A stretch of 64,000 nucleotides of DNA from assembly GCF_035222485.1 (NCBI RefSeq), contig NC_085920.1, positions 1,240,001 through 1,304,000 of the forward strand, read 5' to 3'. Made by a program: the position numbers and the translations under genes. This stretch comes from Podospora pseudoanserina (lineage: Eukaryota; Ascomycota; Sordariomycetes; Sordariales; Podosporaceae). Of this stretch, positions 1-11,300 are shown piece after piece. The notes beneath the pieces are model-generated. The model had not been told where the DNA came from. It did no database searches and saw only the letters and a program-made list of their open reading frames with translations. Position 1 is the stretch's first letter, and each line of letters starts with the position of its first letter.

Positions 1-3000
1 ACAGAGCAAATCCACAATCGAAGCTCTCATGGGACTTTGGATGAGTTGACACTGCTAAGGCTCTCGTGGTTATAGTTTCAACATAAACTTTGACCGAAAT
101 GTCAAGATTGTCAATCCACCAAGCTGCCAGCCACATCACCATGAAGAAGCGAGGTTCGGCTGTGTCATACAAACGCAACGCTGGGAACGAGCCAGCTTTT
201 ATGAGATAGATCGAAAGGCTCTCTTAAGTGAGGCTACTATCGAGTCTCTATGGTCAAGAAAACCTAGGTGGTTACTCTAATAGTCGGGACTAATCCTTCG
301 TTGTACACAGTGCACCCTCTTGGAGTTCGCGGGCGTTGGTCGACGGTTTACCCACTGGAATGAACAGCCGCCAGCCCTCTCAAGTATTCCAAGTCTCAGT
401 GACTTGTGACAACTTTTGTTACTTTGCTGCAGCTCGTTTCTTTGCCTTCTACCAAGCTGTATGCACACACCCACACACCTATCCCAACCACATCAACCGC
501 CGATCTCCAGTTCGTTATCTTCACCTTCTTTGTGTTTACGTTCCCCAACTGACGAAGTTATGTGTGGGATGACTCTGTTCTGTCAAAGTGGCAAACGGGT
601 AAGAATACCTCATACCCCGTGGACCTGACCTGCGACAGGCAAGCCGCTGTCACGAACAGTGATCGTTGCTTTCAAAGCTCTCACCAGTCCTCGCCCCCAA
701 CTGTCGAAAACATGGTGACCAATCCTCGGCAGAACTCAAGCTACAAGCCGCCGAGGTATCACCTGCACCTGGTATGGACTTGCGAGAATTGTTCAAGGCA
801 GCTAGCAGCGTGGCTTGTTCCAGCAGCCAGAGTGGCGGATCCTGAAGAGCACAAAGTCCAGTCCAGGCCTATCACGCCACGCTACGCCGGACGGATGATC
901 TCGAGCCGTCCACGCCCATGCATATCAGTCCAGGTTCAGCTTTTCGCGGATGAATCCGTTTGTCCGTCGTTCGGCGGCCGTGTGAGATGTCCCGCTTTCT
1001 CCTTAGTAATTTGTGCCATGTACGCATTGTACAGACAGGAAGGATTCACTGAGGTCAATGCTCTAATATTGGTAGCTGTGTGAAAATACCCGAGTTACCC
1101 GACGTCCGGCTGTCTCGTCTCGATTCAGTATTGTCGGCATGCGGCACAGCGGCTTGTGGGTGGTCGAAAGGAGCTATCTCAGTTAACTCCGAGTACCTAC
1201 CTACGATTGGAAGAGGGTGATTGCACAGATAGATGGGGAGCGGTACTGGCTCCACGATCAGCAATTCAGAAAGTGGTTCAGGCGCCTAATAATTTTGGAA
1301 ATGGGCTCGGTTTCTTTTTGGTCTTTTTTTGGTTGGTTTTTTTTTTTGGGTGGGGGGGGTGCTCGGTAGTTGCCGTTATCTCAGGCTGGTCAGAGTCCTT
1401 TGCCCCCATTGCACTCAAAACCGCGTGAGTGGGTATGTAATCCTCGAGATAGCTATTGTCGATGGGGTTCGCCCAAGTGTTATTGGTTGTGGACCAGGAG
1501 CGTTCAATGTGTGAGAAACTCAAACTGCCTCCGCGTTTGAACTCTATACATGTGCACCCAAACGGAGAGGGTTATGCAGACAGGTATCACTGCGGATGCT
1601 GAATCAGTATCCTATTCGGAACTGGCATCTGATTGCCCATCACATGCGTGCAGTTATCAGTTTGAAACAAGTATGAATTCGCTGGTAGGTGCGCAAACTC
1701 TCAAGTTGGCAAGAGTAGACGGTAAGTTACTCGTCAGGCATTAGCAAAAGAAAGCTTGACTCCAACCTGCTTTACGTCGAAGAAACGGAAGTCTTGACCA
1801 GTTGCTGTTATCTACCTATGTTCAAGAAATATACGGCAAGGGCCAAAAAGAGCAAGCATCTCCTGTCGAGGTGGAGCAGGAAGAGACAGAAGGAATCAGA
1901 TGAGAGTGATCAGAGGCGGTAAGTGTAATTCCTGTCCCGCCGTTAGACTTTTAAAGGCTTACTCCCCTTTTTACCTCGCGCTGCCTGTATCTGCCGTGGG
2001 TCGAGGCACGTGTCCGCGAGGCTCCATGGCGGCAGTTGGGCTCCTGTCTTCACAGTAGGTACTCCGTTCTCGCCTTCCCAGCAGCGCAGACGGGGTTCAT
2101 CAGCCCGCTCTTTCCCTTGGACTGGGCTCCCAACTGAAACTGAAATCAACCACGGGCAGGTAGCGAAGAGAGGCTCCACTTTCCCAGAGGTATAACCCCC
2201 CCCTCGGGAAGAGATTGTTTGAAACATCACCAGCTTTGTTTCCCGGCATGTAGGATTCGAGGCGTGAGGTTTGTTGTCGAGGTCCGTACTGGCATGATAT
2301 CGACATGCAGTCCATATGCAAAGGACTGGAAATATCAACACACTGGTCTGGTATACTTGACCCGATCATCGACAGTAGAAACCCAATGGAGTTTGCATCC
2401 CACGATGAATCGTCATGCTCCCTTTTTTTTCTCCATCTCTGTCCCGTTACAGGCTGTACGATAACTGATTTCCTACACTGTGTATCGTTCAATTCATTTC
2501 ATATCTAAGCGTTAGTTTGTCCAACCAACTCCAAATGTTCTTTTTGTTACAGATCACAACTGACAGAAACCTCCACCAACACATCTCACGGCGCTTGTTT
2601 CACATCGGACTTGTTGCTCGCACTCTTGCATTCCCGCTCTCCACCCGCAACGGCAACCCGCATCTCGGGATTCCATTCCACACTGTTGGGATGACTTTTT
2701 GGCTGTTGGTGGCTTACTTTCTCACTGTGTTTGCGACATGGTCCGATCCCCCAGCTTTTTCCGCACTTTTTGTGTAACGAACATCTCACAACAAGCTTTC
2801 TTTGTTCCCGCAAACCCGTCGGTTGGAATGACGGGAGGGGGTTCGTTGGCTGCTGTCTCATGAACTGAGACTTGTTGGTGTTTTTTTTTTTTTCGGTATT
2901 TTACCAACAGAAAGAACAAACACACCTCACACACCCATAGCTTCGGTGTGGGGTGCAGACGGAGGTGGTCATGGGACCCGACACGTGATGTCCTTCATCT

Positions 3001-3982
3001 TCATCACTTCACCTCAAAGCTGACACCGATCTCGGGGTTCGGAACCACAATGATACCGGATGATTCGTCAATTCGCGATCTCCGATGTCTTGCTCAGGAA
3101 GCATCCATATCCGAAGAAAGAGATGCACATGCGGCTCTCGGATCTCTGTCTTGTTTCCGACCATGTTTCCGAGTTGAAAGATTCGAGAACTTGGTGCACA
3201 GGCAGGCCGCAACATGGCGCCGTATCCGTCATGAAATCCACATCGTCCTGTTTTTTTCGTTTCATGGTGTTGTCAATGAGCATCTTTCTCAACGCCTTTC
3301 GGCAAAAGTTTTCAGAGACTGTGTGATATGTTGTTACAGCCTCTCTACTCTCCAACGTGTGCCTCGCAAGATCCCAGACAAAAGGACCGCCCGCCTAGCC
3401 TTCGGTCCTTCTCTGCGGCGCAAAACTCCCTTGGGGCTGTGAACTTTGCTTCTCCCAAGGAAAAAAATAGGCGATACCGAAACGCCTGACTGTGTGTCTC
3501 TCTCTCTCACACAGTTGCATCTGCTTCGCCAAAGAAAATGGCTGGGCCTCATCGAGATCGATGCAAGATGCTGGCAACAACATTGATGATAACGACAGCA
3601 ACAACAAAACCCCCGATAACTTTCGGTCCCATTCCCCGCCCATCTCCCGAAAACAAAAACCAAAAATCACACTTCACATGCTTTTTAATAGAGCGACGAG
3701 CCTCTTTCCCTTTTCTGACCCTAGCACTACAACTCTCCCCAAGGAAACTATCACCTCGTAAATCTCGTGTCGTAACCTGTATGCAACACAGTTCCCCCGA
3801 TTCATGTTTCTAGTGCATGTCAGGGGGAGTTGTTTTAGCTCTTTAAGGTGAGGTCCGGGCTTCCTTCCCTTCCCCCCTCCCCCTCCCCGTTCCCACTTGG
3901 TGTGGGAAAGTCCGTAATCCGGACCGTAATCCGGATCCCGGGGTGTGACCTAGCCAAGGAACCCCCCGCGTTTGGGCTTGAA

Positions 3983-4016
3983 GGGCGGACCCCGCCGACT
4001 CGGCGGTGATCCGCCC
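3983..4016. repeat. GC-rich inverted repeat (hairpin)
   Basis: The arms GGGCGGA (3983-3989) and TCCGCCC (4010-4016) enclose a second pair, CCGCC (3992-3996) and GGCGG (4002-4006), around a GACTC loop. Just upstream, near 3910-3940, two GTAATCCGGA units form another short palindrome of the type GTCCG-TAATC-CGGAC. The motif GGGGGAGTTGT followed by TTAG occurs on both sides of this block (about 3825 and 4088), which would suit an inserted element. Its function is unknown. Confidence 0.55.
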
Positions 4017-5193
4017 ACCCGCCTGGCGCTAAAACATGCTGTCCACGGTGGGTAACGCCAGTGACGATAGCGTTAACTTGGCGGCGAGGGGGAGTTGTAT
4101 TAGTTTGAAATACGGTTTTTTAATACACTATGATACCAGGCCGTGTTTTTTTTTTTTTTTGGCAACGTTACAGGAACCACCACCAAAGAACCAGCCCCAA
4201 TCTCCCCCCCCCCCGGTGATGGTGCACAGTACTTTTGTTTTCCTGGGTAGGTATGGTTTTATGGTCCGGGGTTTGGGGTTGTTTTCTCGAGGAACAAGGG
4301 GGAAAAGCCACAATACAGTTACAGTGTGTGATATCAAGGACCAAAGCCTTGCTCACCTCGTCCTCGAGTAGAAGGTCCGCTTGGGTCAAATCGGCCTGAT
4401 GGATATTGCTCACCCCGTAGCAACGCGGTTTAACACGATGTTTTTGCTTGCCAATTTCCAAGAAAAGGGGGCTGTGTAAAAACCACAAAAAAAACAACCA
4501 GAGCAGCAAGCAAGCAGGCCACTTCATCGACGACGCGCCGCTAAAGGGCCGGCGCGCCAGAGACATTAGGACCTTGCAGCAACTGATTTCGTTGTCGTTG
4601 TCAATCAATTCTCCACTTGGCACGGCAGAGGGGGGAACTGCTTCGCTCTTCGCTGTTCGAAAGCGACCCCCAAGATTTTCCCCTTTTTCTTCTATTTTTT
4701 TTTTTTTGTTTTTTTTAACAAATCAAGTTTAGCTAGCCTCGGGTTCCTTTGCTTGACGTTCCGCTGGGGCTTACTTGCTTGCTGTTAAGCATCATCATGC
4801 ATTTTACGGCAATGGTTTGTTGTTTTCTTGTCCCCGACGATCATCGGACATTAGAACAACAACCAATAGGAATGATGATATCTTTTCCTCTTCGACAAAG
4901 AAAGCTCACCGCCGTCCGCTGAGCAGCAAGTCTAGCCTAAGCAAGTCACAGTGGCTTGCTGAGGGAGATAGGGTTAGAAAAGTTCCCGTGGGGTTCCGCT
5001 CCCAGCTTGCAGAAAATCATGATGAGTTGCTCACGTGATAGATGACGAGTCGTCCCCCCAAGACTGGTAGCGTAGCGTCTGTGACCGTTTGTGGGCTTAG
5101 GGGCGCGACTTGTTGTTGACACTTGCTTAAAACCGGTAGCGTGGTATGTGAGGCTCTTGTGCTCTGCCCCACGAGCAGGGTCTGGTTTGGGTG

Positions 5194-5230
5194 ATTTAGC
5201 CCCCGTCGGTTATCGGGGTGTGGGCTAAAT
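5194..5230. repeat. palindrome within a possible repeat remnant
   Basis: The arms ATTTAGC (5194-5200) and GCTAAAT (5224-5230), with inner CCCCG (5201-5205) and CGGGG (5214-5218), form a stem with a 5-nt bulge. The flanking 5.05-5.30 kb has a short CTGC/GCAG hairpin, a TATA-like TAAATA and composition unlike the neighbouring DNA. It could be the end of an old repeat element, but no terminal repeats or coding parts were recognised, so the family is left open. Confidence 0.4.
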
Positions 5231-6016
5231 AGAGAGTCTGAGACTTATACTGAATCACAACTGCTGGGGTTTTGTCAGCGGCGAGAGAAGGAGAGAGAGA
5301 TAGGGACAGAAAATGCAAGAGAAAGGGGATAATCATACCGAATACGTATCACTTGTTCGAGCGAGAATATCTATCTCTTCTCATTCGTTCGGTCGTATCG
5401 TGGAGATGCTAAAGTTGGCAAAAAGGTGATGCATGTCTGCAGTTTAAGAGCAATGTCCCAAAATGGAAATTCTTGAGTGCTTATTTTTTGATCCACCAGC
5501 CCTACGGGGTTTGACACGGACATTGAGAGGTGGGTTTCTCAACTGAGAGCGGGGGAAAGCATCAGGAGTCTGTCACTCTCTCTGCCTCTCGAAATAATGT
5601 GTCGGTTCTTCATTCAGAAGAATGTCTCTGATTGGTATTCCACAAGACATGTCAGATCCTTAAACAGTCTTGCTCCGGGTGTTCAGTCTGACTGCATTAA
5701 AACATCATCTCTGCCCATGCTGCACGACAAATCTGTAGCAGAAACTGGTGGTTGCACAGCCATCCCGTGCTACCACGAACCCTCTCCACAGTGACACCCA
5801 GCCCCCTCTCCTCTCGGATTGGCGCGACTACGCATGCAAAACAGGCAGCCGCTCTCGGTGATTCTGCCCAGATCGAGAGTGGGAGCGAAAGGTAAAGCAA
5901 ATGTACAGCAAGATGCGAGAAGAATCAGAGATATTCAAGTTTTTTGTTCAATTTCTGTCAATTTGCGACAAAATTTTCGGGAGATACAGCTCTCAGAGAG
6001 CCTTCTCATATATCCT

Positions 6017-6039
6017 AAAAAAAAAAAAAAAAAAAAAAA
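6017..6039. repeat. poly(A) tract, 23 bp
   Basis: There are 23 consecutive A residues on the plus strand. No retroposed gene was recognised 5' of the tract, so it is reported only as a homopolymer. Confidence 0.9.
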
Positions 6040-6406
6040 CAAATAGCCTGCCCGACCAATGGTATCTATACGTATCTGCGGTGCTTTGCCTCCCCCAAGT
6101 GTGAATCCATCCTATATTGGTGACGCCGTTGAAACACCACGCCTCCCCACCACCACCGTTACCGAACCACACAAAAAATTGAAAGCTACTCTGAATTGGC
6201 TTTGTGTTTGAGCCCAGAACAAGTCAAAGGTGAATATGTGAAAATGTTGAGGGTGGTGTACGCGCGAGCATTAGTTATTTCTCCATTCTTTTGCCGAACC
6301 CAATGGTGTGTGTATAATGTAAAGCCGATCTGTGAAACGTGTAGATGAACGAGTAAAAGTACAGAATATGTGCTTTCTTGTGTAAAAAAAACAGGTATAG
6401 TGTTGT

Positions 6407-8393
6407 TTATTGGGCATATGTGGCTCTTGTCTGCATCATTTGTTCGCAGGCCTGTCGAGCGACACGCTCGCTTCGGTGATGACTCGGCTCGCGGGCTGCC
6501 GAGTGTTGCGATGCGGCGTCGTCCTCATAAGCAAGCTCCATAGATTCGGGGCTCATGCTGTCTTCGACTTTGGGGGTCTTGTTAAAGATTTGGTCGAGAT
6601 AGTCGTTTTCTTGTTCCGAGCTAAATTGGGGGGCGGTGCTGGCGTCGTCGCTCATCATGTCGTAAGAGGCCTGTCGTGCCGCCGCCGCCGCTGCGACGTG
6701 GTGAGCATGACCCTGGAAGGCAGGGTGATGGAGACCGAGCCCGTTCGACCAGTCACCCATGACATGTGTGTTGTGATGGCTGTTTTGCGAAGTGGCCCTT
6801 CGACGGGCTGCTTTGTTCTTGCGCCGTCTTGTACCAGTCTTCTCATCAACTGTGGGCTCCTCCATACCAAGCTTGACAAGCATGGCCTCGATGTGCTGTG
6901 GCTTCCAGTCCCAAACGCGACAGCCACCGCTTTCCTTCATGCGTGCAAGTATAAGTTGATATCTCTTTTCTTCGTAGTATCGGTGGGCTTCCATAAGTCG
7001 CTCGATCTGGAAGCACTGGTTAGCAAAGGAAGACAGAGTCAAACATTACACATCAGACTGCGCTTACCTCTCTCTTCGGCCAGACACCATACTTGGCAAC
7101 GGCACGCGAGACCTTCATCTGAAGAGCCGCCTTTTCCCAGTTGCCTTGGTGCTTCTCCGAGTACTTGGCCTTCATCTCTTCCCACATGCCCTTCCCCTTC
7201 TCCGAGATGAACTCTTTCCGGAGCTGGAAGAGATACTTGTCATCATCGGGTGCATCGTCCCGCAGTGTGAGCTCGTCCTGATCACCATCATCCAATTGAC
7301 CATTCGCGCCTGATTCTGAACCTATTTGAGGTGTTGACTTGGGTGTGCGAGCTGGTTTTCGTGCCGGTGACGGCTTCTTGCGCTGCTGGGGTCTTCTTCC
7401 GGGACTAAGAGCCGCGTGGGACGGGTAGCCGCCGAGTAATACAGAGGGATCACGTAAGTCTTCAATGCCTCCAATTCTGGGGGTCGTGTCTGGCCTAAAG
7501 TGGGATGGGTTTGGCTGAGCTAAGACGGGAGCGTGTCCGCCGTTGGAAGGCATGCGATGGTGCATGTGTGGCGGCTGACCCAGATACGGTCCCGACGGCC
7601 CTACGTCAACATTGAAGGCGTGGTACTCCTGGAAAGGCTGGTGTATTATCTCCCCGTTGTTGGCCGAAACATTGTAGGATCCAAGATAGGGGTCGATTGG
7701 CGGTGGAACCTCAGATTTGGGAGAGGATGGGTGGTGGCTCATTGGGGGAGAGTGAGCCATGTACATGTCAAAATGCCCTCCCTCGGTGGCCGCAGGATGG
7801 ACTGTCATAGGAGAGGATCCCTGGCTGCTGTTGTTGACGTCGTAACCGCTGTAGTACATCTTGGATGAGTTTGGGGGTGTTGGGACTTGTGGTCCAGGAA
7901 TGGCCGACTGCGAATGGTAATTTCTCATCGGTGGCTTTGAGGTGGCTCTTTGCTGCAAAGGCGGACTGCCGGCTCCAGAAACTGGCGTGAGGAGTGTCGA
8001 GTCTGCAGCGGCTGGGTAGTTGAAAGAAGAGACTCCAGAGATCTGTTTTGTTCTGGTTAGCCTAGGGTGAATACCGTGAGATTGGCTGCCACATACAGCA
8101 CTGTAGGGGTCAAGGTCCGGTGACGAGTAAACAACAGAGGCAGGGCCGCTGGTACAAGCAGTAGAACCGGGCAAGTTATCGTGATGGTGGTGCGCACTTG
8201 GCATGAGATACTGGGCGCTGGTCATGTCGACTGTGATCCGGAGGCGTTTGAAAGACCTCCTGGGAGAACCGCTCGGAGTGCTGGAGCTGGAGCTGGAGTT
8301 GACGGCTTCTTCCGAGTCCGAGCCAAGTTTGTGGCAATCGAGAAAATCCTCAACAAGGGGTGATTCGACGGCTTCCGATCTGTCTTGTTCCAT
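6407..8393 (-). CDS. conserved fungal nuclear regulator, two exons
   Basis: The model is exon 1 8393..7068 and exon 2 7006..6407, with a 61-bp intron (donor GTAAGC, acceptor CAG) that joins KRE to IERL in phase. It gives 641 aa. The first ~390 residues are low-complexity (Ser, Pro, His, Tyr, Gln), typical of fungal regulators. A compact charged block follows, rich in Trp and Lys (about residues 405-495, spanning the splice site), containing GMWEEMK, GNWEKAA, YGVWPKRE, YEEKRYQL and VWDWKPQHIEAML. After it comes a basic RRRKNKAARRR stretch (likely nuclear localisation) and an acidic His/Ala-rich tail. The block resembles a Myb/SANT-like helical DNA-binding fold conserved in filamentous ascomycetes. 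A CLR-4-type cellulase regulator is a possibility from memory only. The start at 8393 was chosen because upstream codons look non-coding; a Met about 55 codons further in (MTSAQ) is an alternative. A GTGAGA donor near 8513 hints at a 5' UTR intron. Confidence 0.75.
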
Positions 8394-11300
8394 TATTTCA
8401 GCCTCAGGTTCAAGCAAAGATCCAAAGAAGATGGCGGGGTTGTGAAGGGCGTTCTCTCGAGATTGTAGTGATGTTAAAGTCACTGACACCGGGGCAAGCA
8501 GGAGGGATCTCACCTTATACGCTGGACTCAATGTCTTGGAGACAATTCTGAGTGCGGCCCAGGCGTGGGGCAGAGTGCGGCGTTGAAGAGAAGGGGGAAG
8601 CTTGAGACAGAGGAGCTGACCTGACAGGCAAGGAGGAGATGCCGGGAATCTATATTCAGAGAGAGGACGGGAAGATCGGAGCTTGCCAGTGGGGCCCAGG
8701 GGGTCAACGCCGGGGGTGTGTCTTCCCCAGTTCGAGAATGCTTTTGCTACACTAGGAAGCACCCCATGTGAATGATGAGGGCACTCTTTGAGCAGTGCCA
8801 CACACCTCGCCGTGTTTGTACTTGCGCACTGCGTATGCGGGAGTGGCCCCAGGCAGGTACCCAGGTACAAGTACGCACCAAAGTGACAAGGCTTTCCCAA
8901 ACATGGGGGCAGTTAACCGCCCGTCCACAGTTCGACATATACTGTGTCTTCACAAAAGCAGACACACGCAACAGCCCATACCAACTGGAATCGAAACCGA
9001 AACAGAAATCGACAAAGCCACTGCTGTTCGAACGGAGCGGTTAGTGAGAGCGGCCGGTAGACACACTGGCAGCTCTTAGACGAGGCTCATTCCCAGAGTT
9101 GGTCGCCATTGCTATGGCCCATCTCTCGTCTCGAAAGGCGTTCCTCCCCAGGCCTGCGATCTTCCATGCAGCAGCCCAGGAACCAGCCCATCAAGGAGGA
9201 GTGTATCGTAGCCAAGATCATCCTGATTGATGGCTAGACAGACGGCTTGCTCCGCAGACTCAGACTGGCTCAAGAACGAGTAAACGTGGGGATGCGCCGC
9301 GGGGACCGAGAGATGCAATCCATGGAGCTTGGAGCCCGACAGGGCAGACACGGAACGTTGTCTTGGATGCATCCAGCACGCAGGGAGGTCAATTCCAGGA
9401 TAAATTATTAATGCAGAAACGGCAGAGAATGTACCTGTTAGCGTTTGCTTGATCGGGCAGAGAGCACCACTCCCAAAATTGAGCCCCGAGCTCAGGCGGC
9501 GATAGGGCTCTAGCTTTGGGGGACGAGAGGGGTCCTTGAACCCGAACAAGGGGGACGCTTTCTTGGCCAGGAGACCAGTGAGCTCCAATTGTGAAGGCGG
9601 CGGAGACAAGAGCTGCAGGGTGCTAATAAGGTGTCACCAAAGGTGGGGTGCACGACATGGGTGTTAAACCAACCCTTGAATACTGTATTTACCGTAACAG
9701 CATGTTACCGAGCAGCTGGAGTAGGTACTGTGACAACAACCACAATCACCACCGAGATGGTGTGTAGACCCCCTGGCTGGGAGAGGGCGACAGAGAGCTT
9801 GAGCTTAATCCAGAGCCCTTGTTGCGCCACCAATGTGGGACACCCTATCCAAACAGCCGCCCTTCTTGTTGTTGGTGGCTCATAGACGCCAAAAGGAACC
9901 GTCCGCCCGCCTGGCATATGTTCATCGTGGATGCGTGCCATAACCGCGAGCTAGCAGCCAACTGCGTAGTTTAGGGCTGTCCCGGCGTCTATTTCGTGTG
10001 TCTGTATGATATCCGACAAAGTGATGGTGAGTTATCAGATGGTGTTGTCAAAAGTGCTGGACAAATGCCGAGTCCCAGTTGCGGTAAATACTGGTGATTG
10101 TGAGCATAGAGATCGACCGTTCAGCCGTCACAGGGTCGGGGACAAGACGTGGGGAGTTTGGTAGAGGTGGTTGTACGAGACTAGACAGAATTACCCCGCA
10201 GAACTGTATGGTGTAGAACTTCGAGTCCGTGAAGGTGCCTTTCTGCTCACCGCTTGCACTCCATTTCATTTACCGGCCAGAAACGGGACCGTGAGGATGA
10301 TGTGTAGCCACAAGGTGGTGAAAAAATGGCCTCTTGGAAGAACTGGCTGTGAAACCATGAAACGGCTGTGCCAGTCATACCCTAAGACTGTCGTACTGGG
10401 AGAGAGGCTGTGTCACCTCAACCACACCTTCAAGTCTGGCCCGACAATCGCTGCCGAGCTGCAGCAGTAGTAGAAGAGAAAATGGCATGCCATCGAGGTA
10501 AAAAAGCGGTCAGAGAGAGAGATGTGCTGAAGAGATGGCTCACAGGGTGAATGAATGGAAGCCACATGCAAGCGCCATCACTGATGGTGCAAGATGCTGC
10601 TTTGAAATTGGCCAGCTTGTCTTGCGTGCGTCGATGCAATGGTGGATGCCGCGGGATTAGGCCGGCTTTAGGCTGGAGGGGAGAGTGGGGAATTATAGAG
10701 CCAATCATAGCACTCCTTCTGAAGAAGGAAATCGATGACTATCGTGCATGGGCCATCGTATGTTTCCACAATGTTTCGTTCGCCTTTGGGCTTGCACCCC
10801 AATGCAACATCTTGGCCAATCTTTGTCCCCCAAAGGCTCAAGGGCCAGCCACGACAACAACCCTCCAAGCATCCAAGACACGACAAATGCTCAACACGAC
10901 AAGAACCTTACGTATTCCTCGGCTATCCCAGAACCACCACTGCTGGCTATGGTTCTCTTTTAGGGTTCTCCAAGACGCTGTGTAGAAATCCGTCTTGTGC
11001 CTTTCACTACCTCGAGGCTTTGTTTCTTCTCACTCTTCTCCTCACGGGCTCTAAAAACAGCCATGGCTTGTTTCGAACCCTTCGCCGAGCGTGGCACAGA
11101 GCCGGTCGGCCGGTCGGCCATCTGCGTCCTTCAGGGCAGTGAAAGATGCTGTGTGGCCCGGGCACCACGGCTTTGGCGGTTGGCGCTTGAGGTGCGGCAA
11201 TCGTCAAGGGAGCCAATCTCGTCGATTACCGGTCCGCCGGGTACACTAGCCCGCTTAAGCACGTCTGCCAACCTGAAACTCTTCACAACTGAGATGGTGA

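Larger units (their letters stand above)
1..6406. other. gene-poor region, no supported CDS
   Basis: Open frames here are short, overlap on both strands and have no recognisable domain. The stretch holds T/G and C homopolymer runs (about 1308-1362, 2880-2893, 4145-4161, 4205-4214, 4698-4708), a 23-bp A tract at 6017-6039 and two strong inverted repeats (3983-4016 and 5194-5230), listed separately. It lies 3' of the regulator gene that ends at 6407. Part of it may be 3' UTR of that gene or non-coding transcription, but the sequence alone does not show this. Confidence 0.6.

Noticed and set aside
6017-6039. A tract as the tail of a retroposed gene
   Set aside because: No coding remnant or target-site duplication was seen beside it.
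7053-8900. 615-codon frame from 8900 as the full first exon of the regulator
   Set aside because: The first ~169 codons look non-coding, with Cys/Pro/Leu-rich random composition, and contain a probable UTR splice donor. The start at 8393 fits better, and the frame must splice at 7068.
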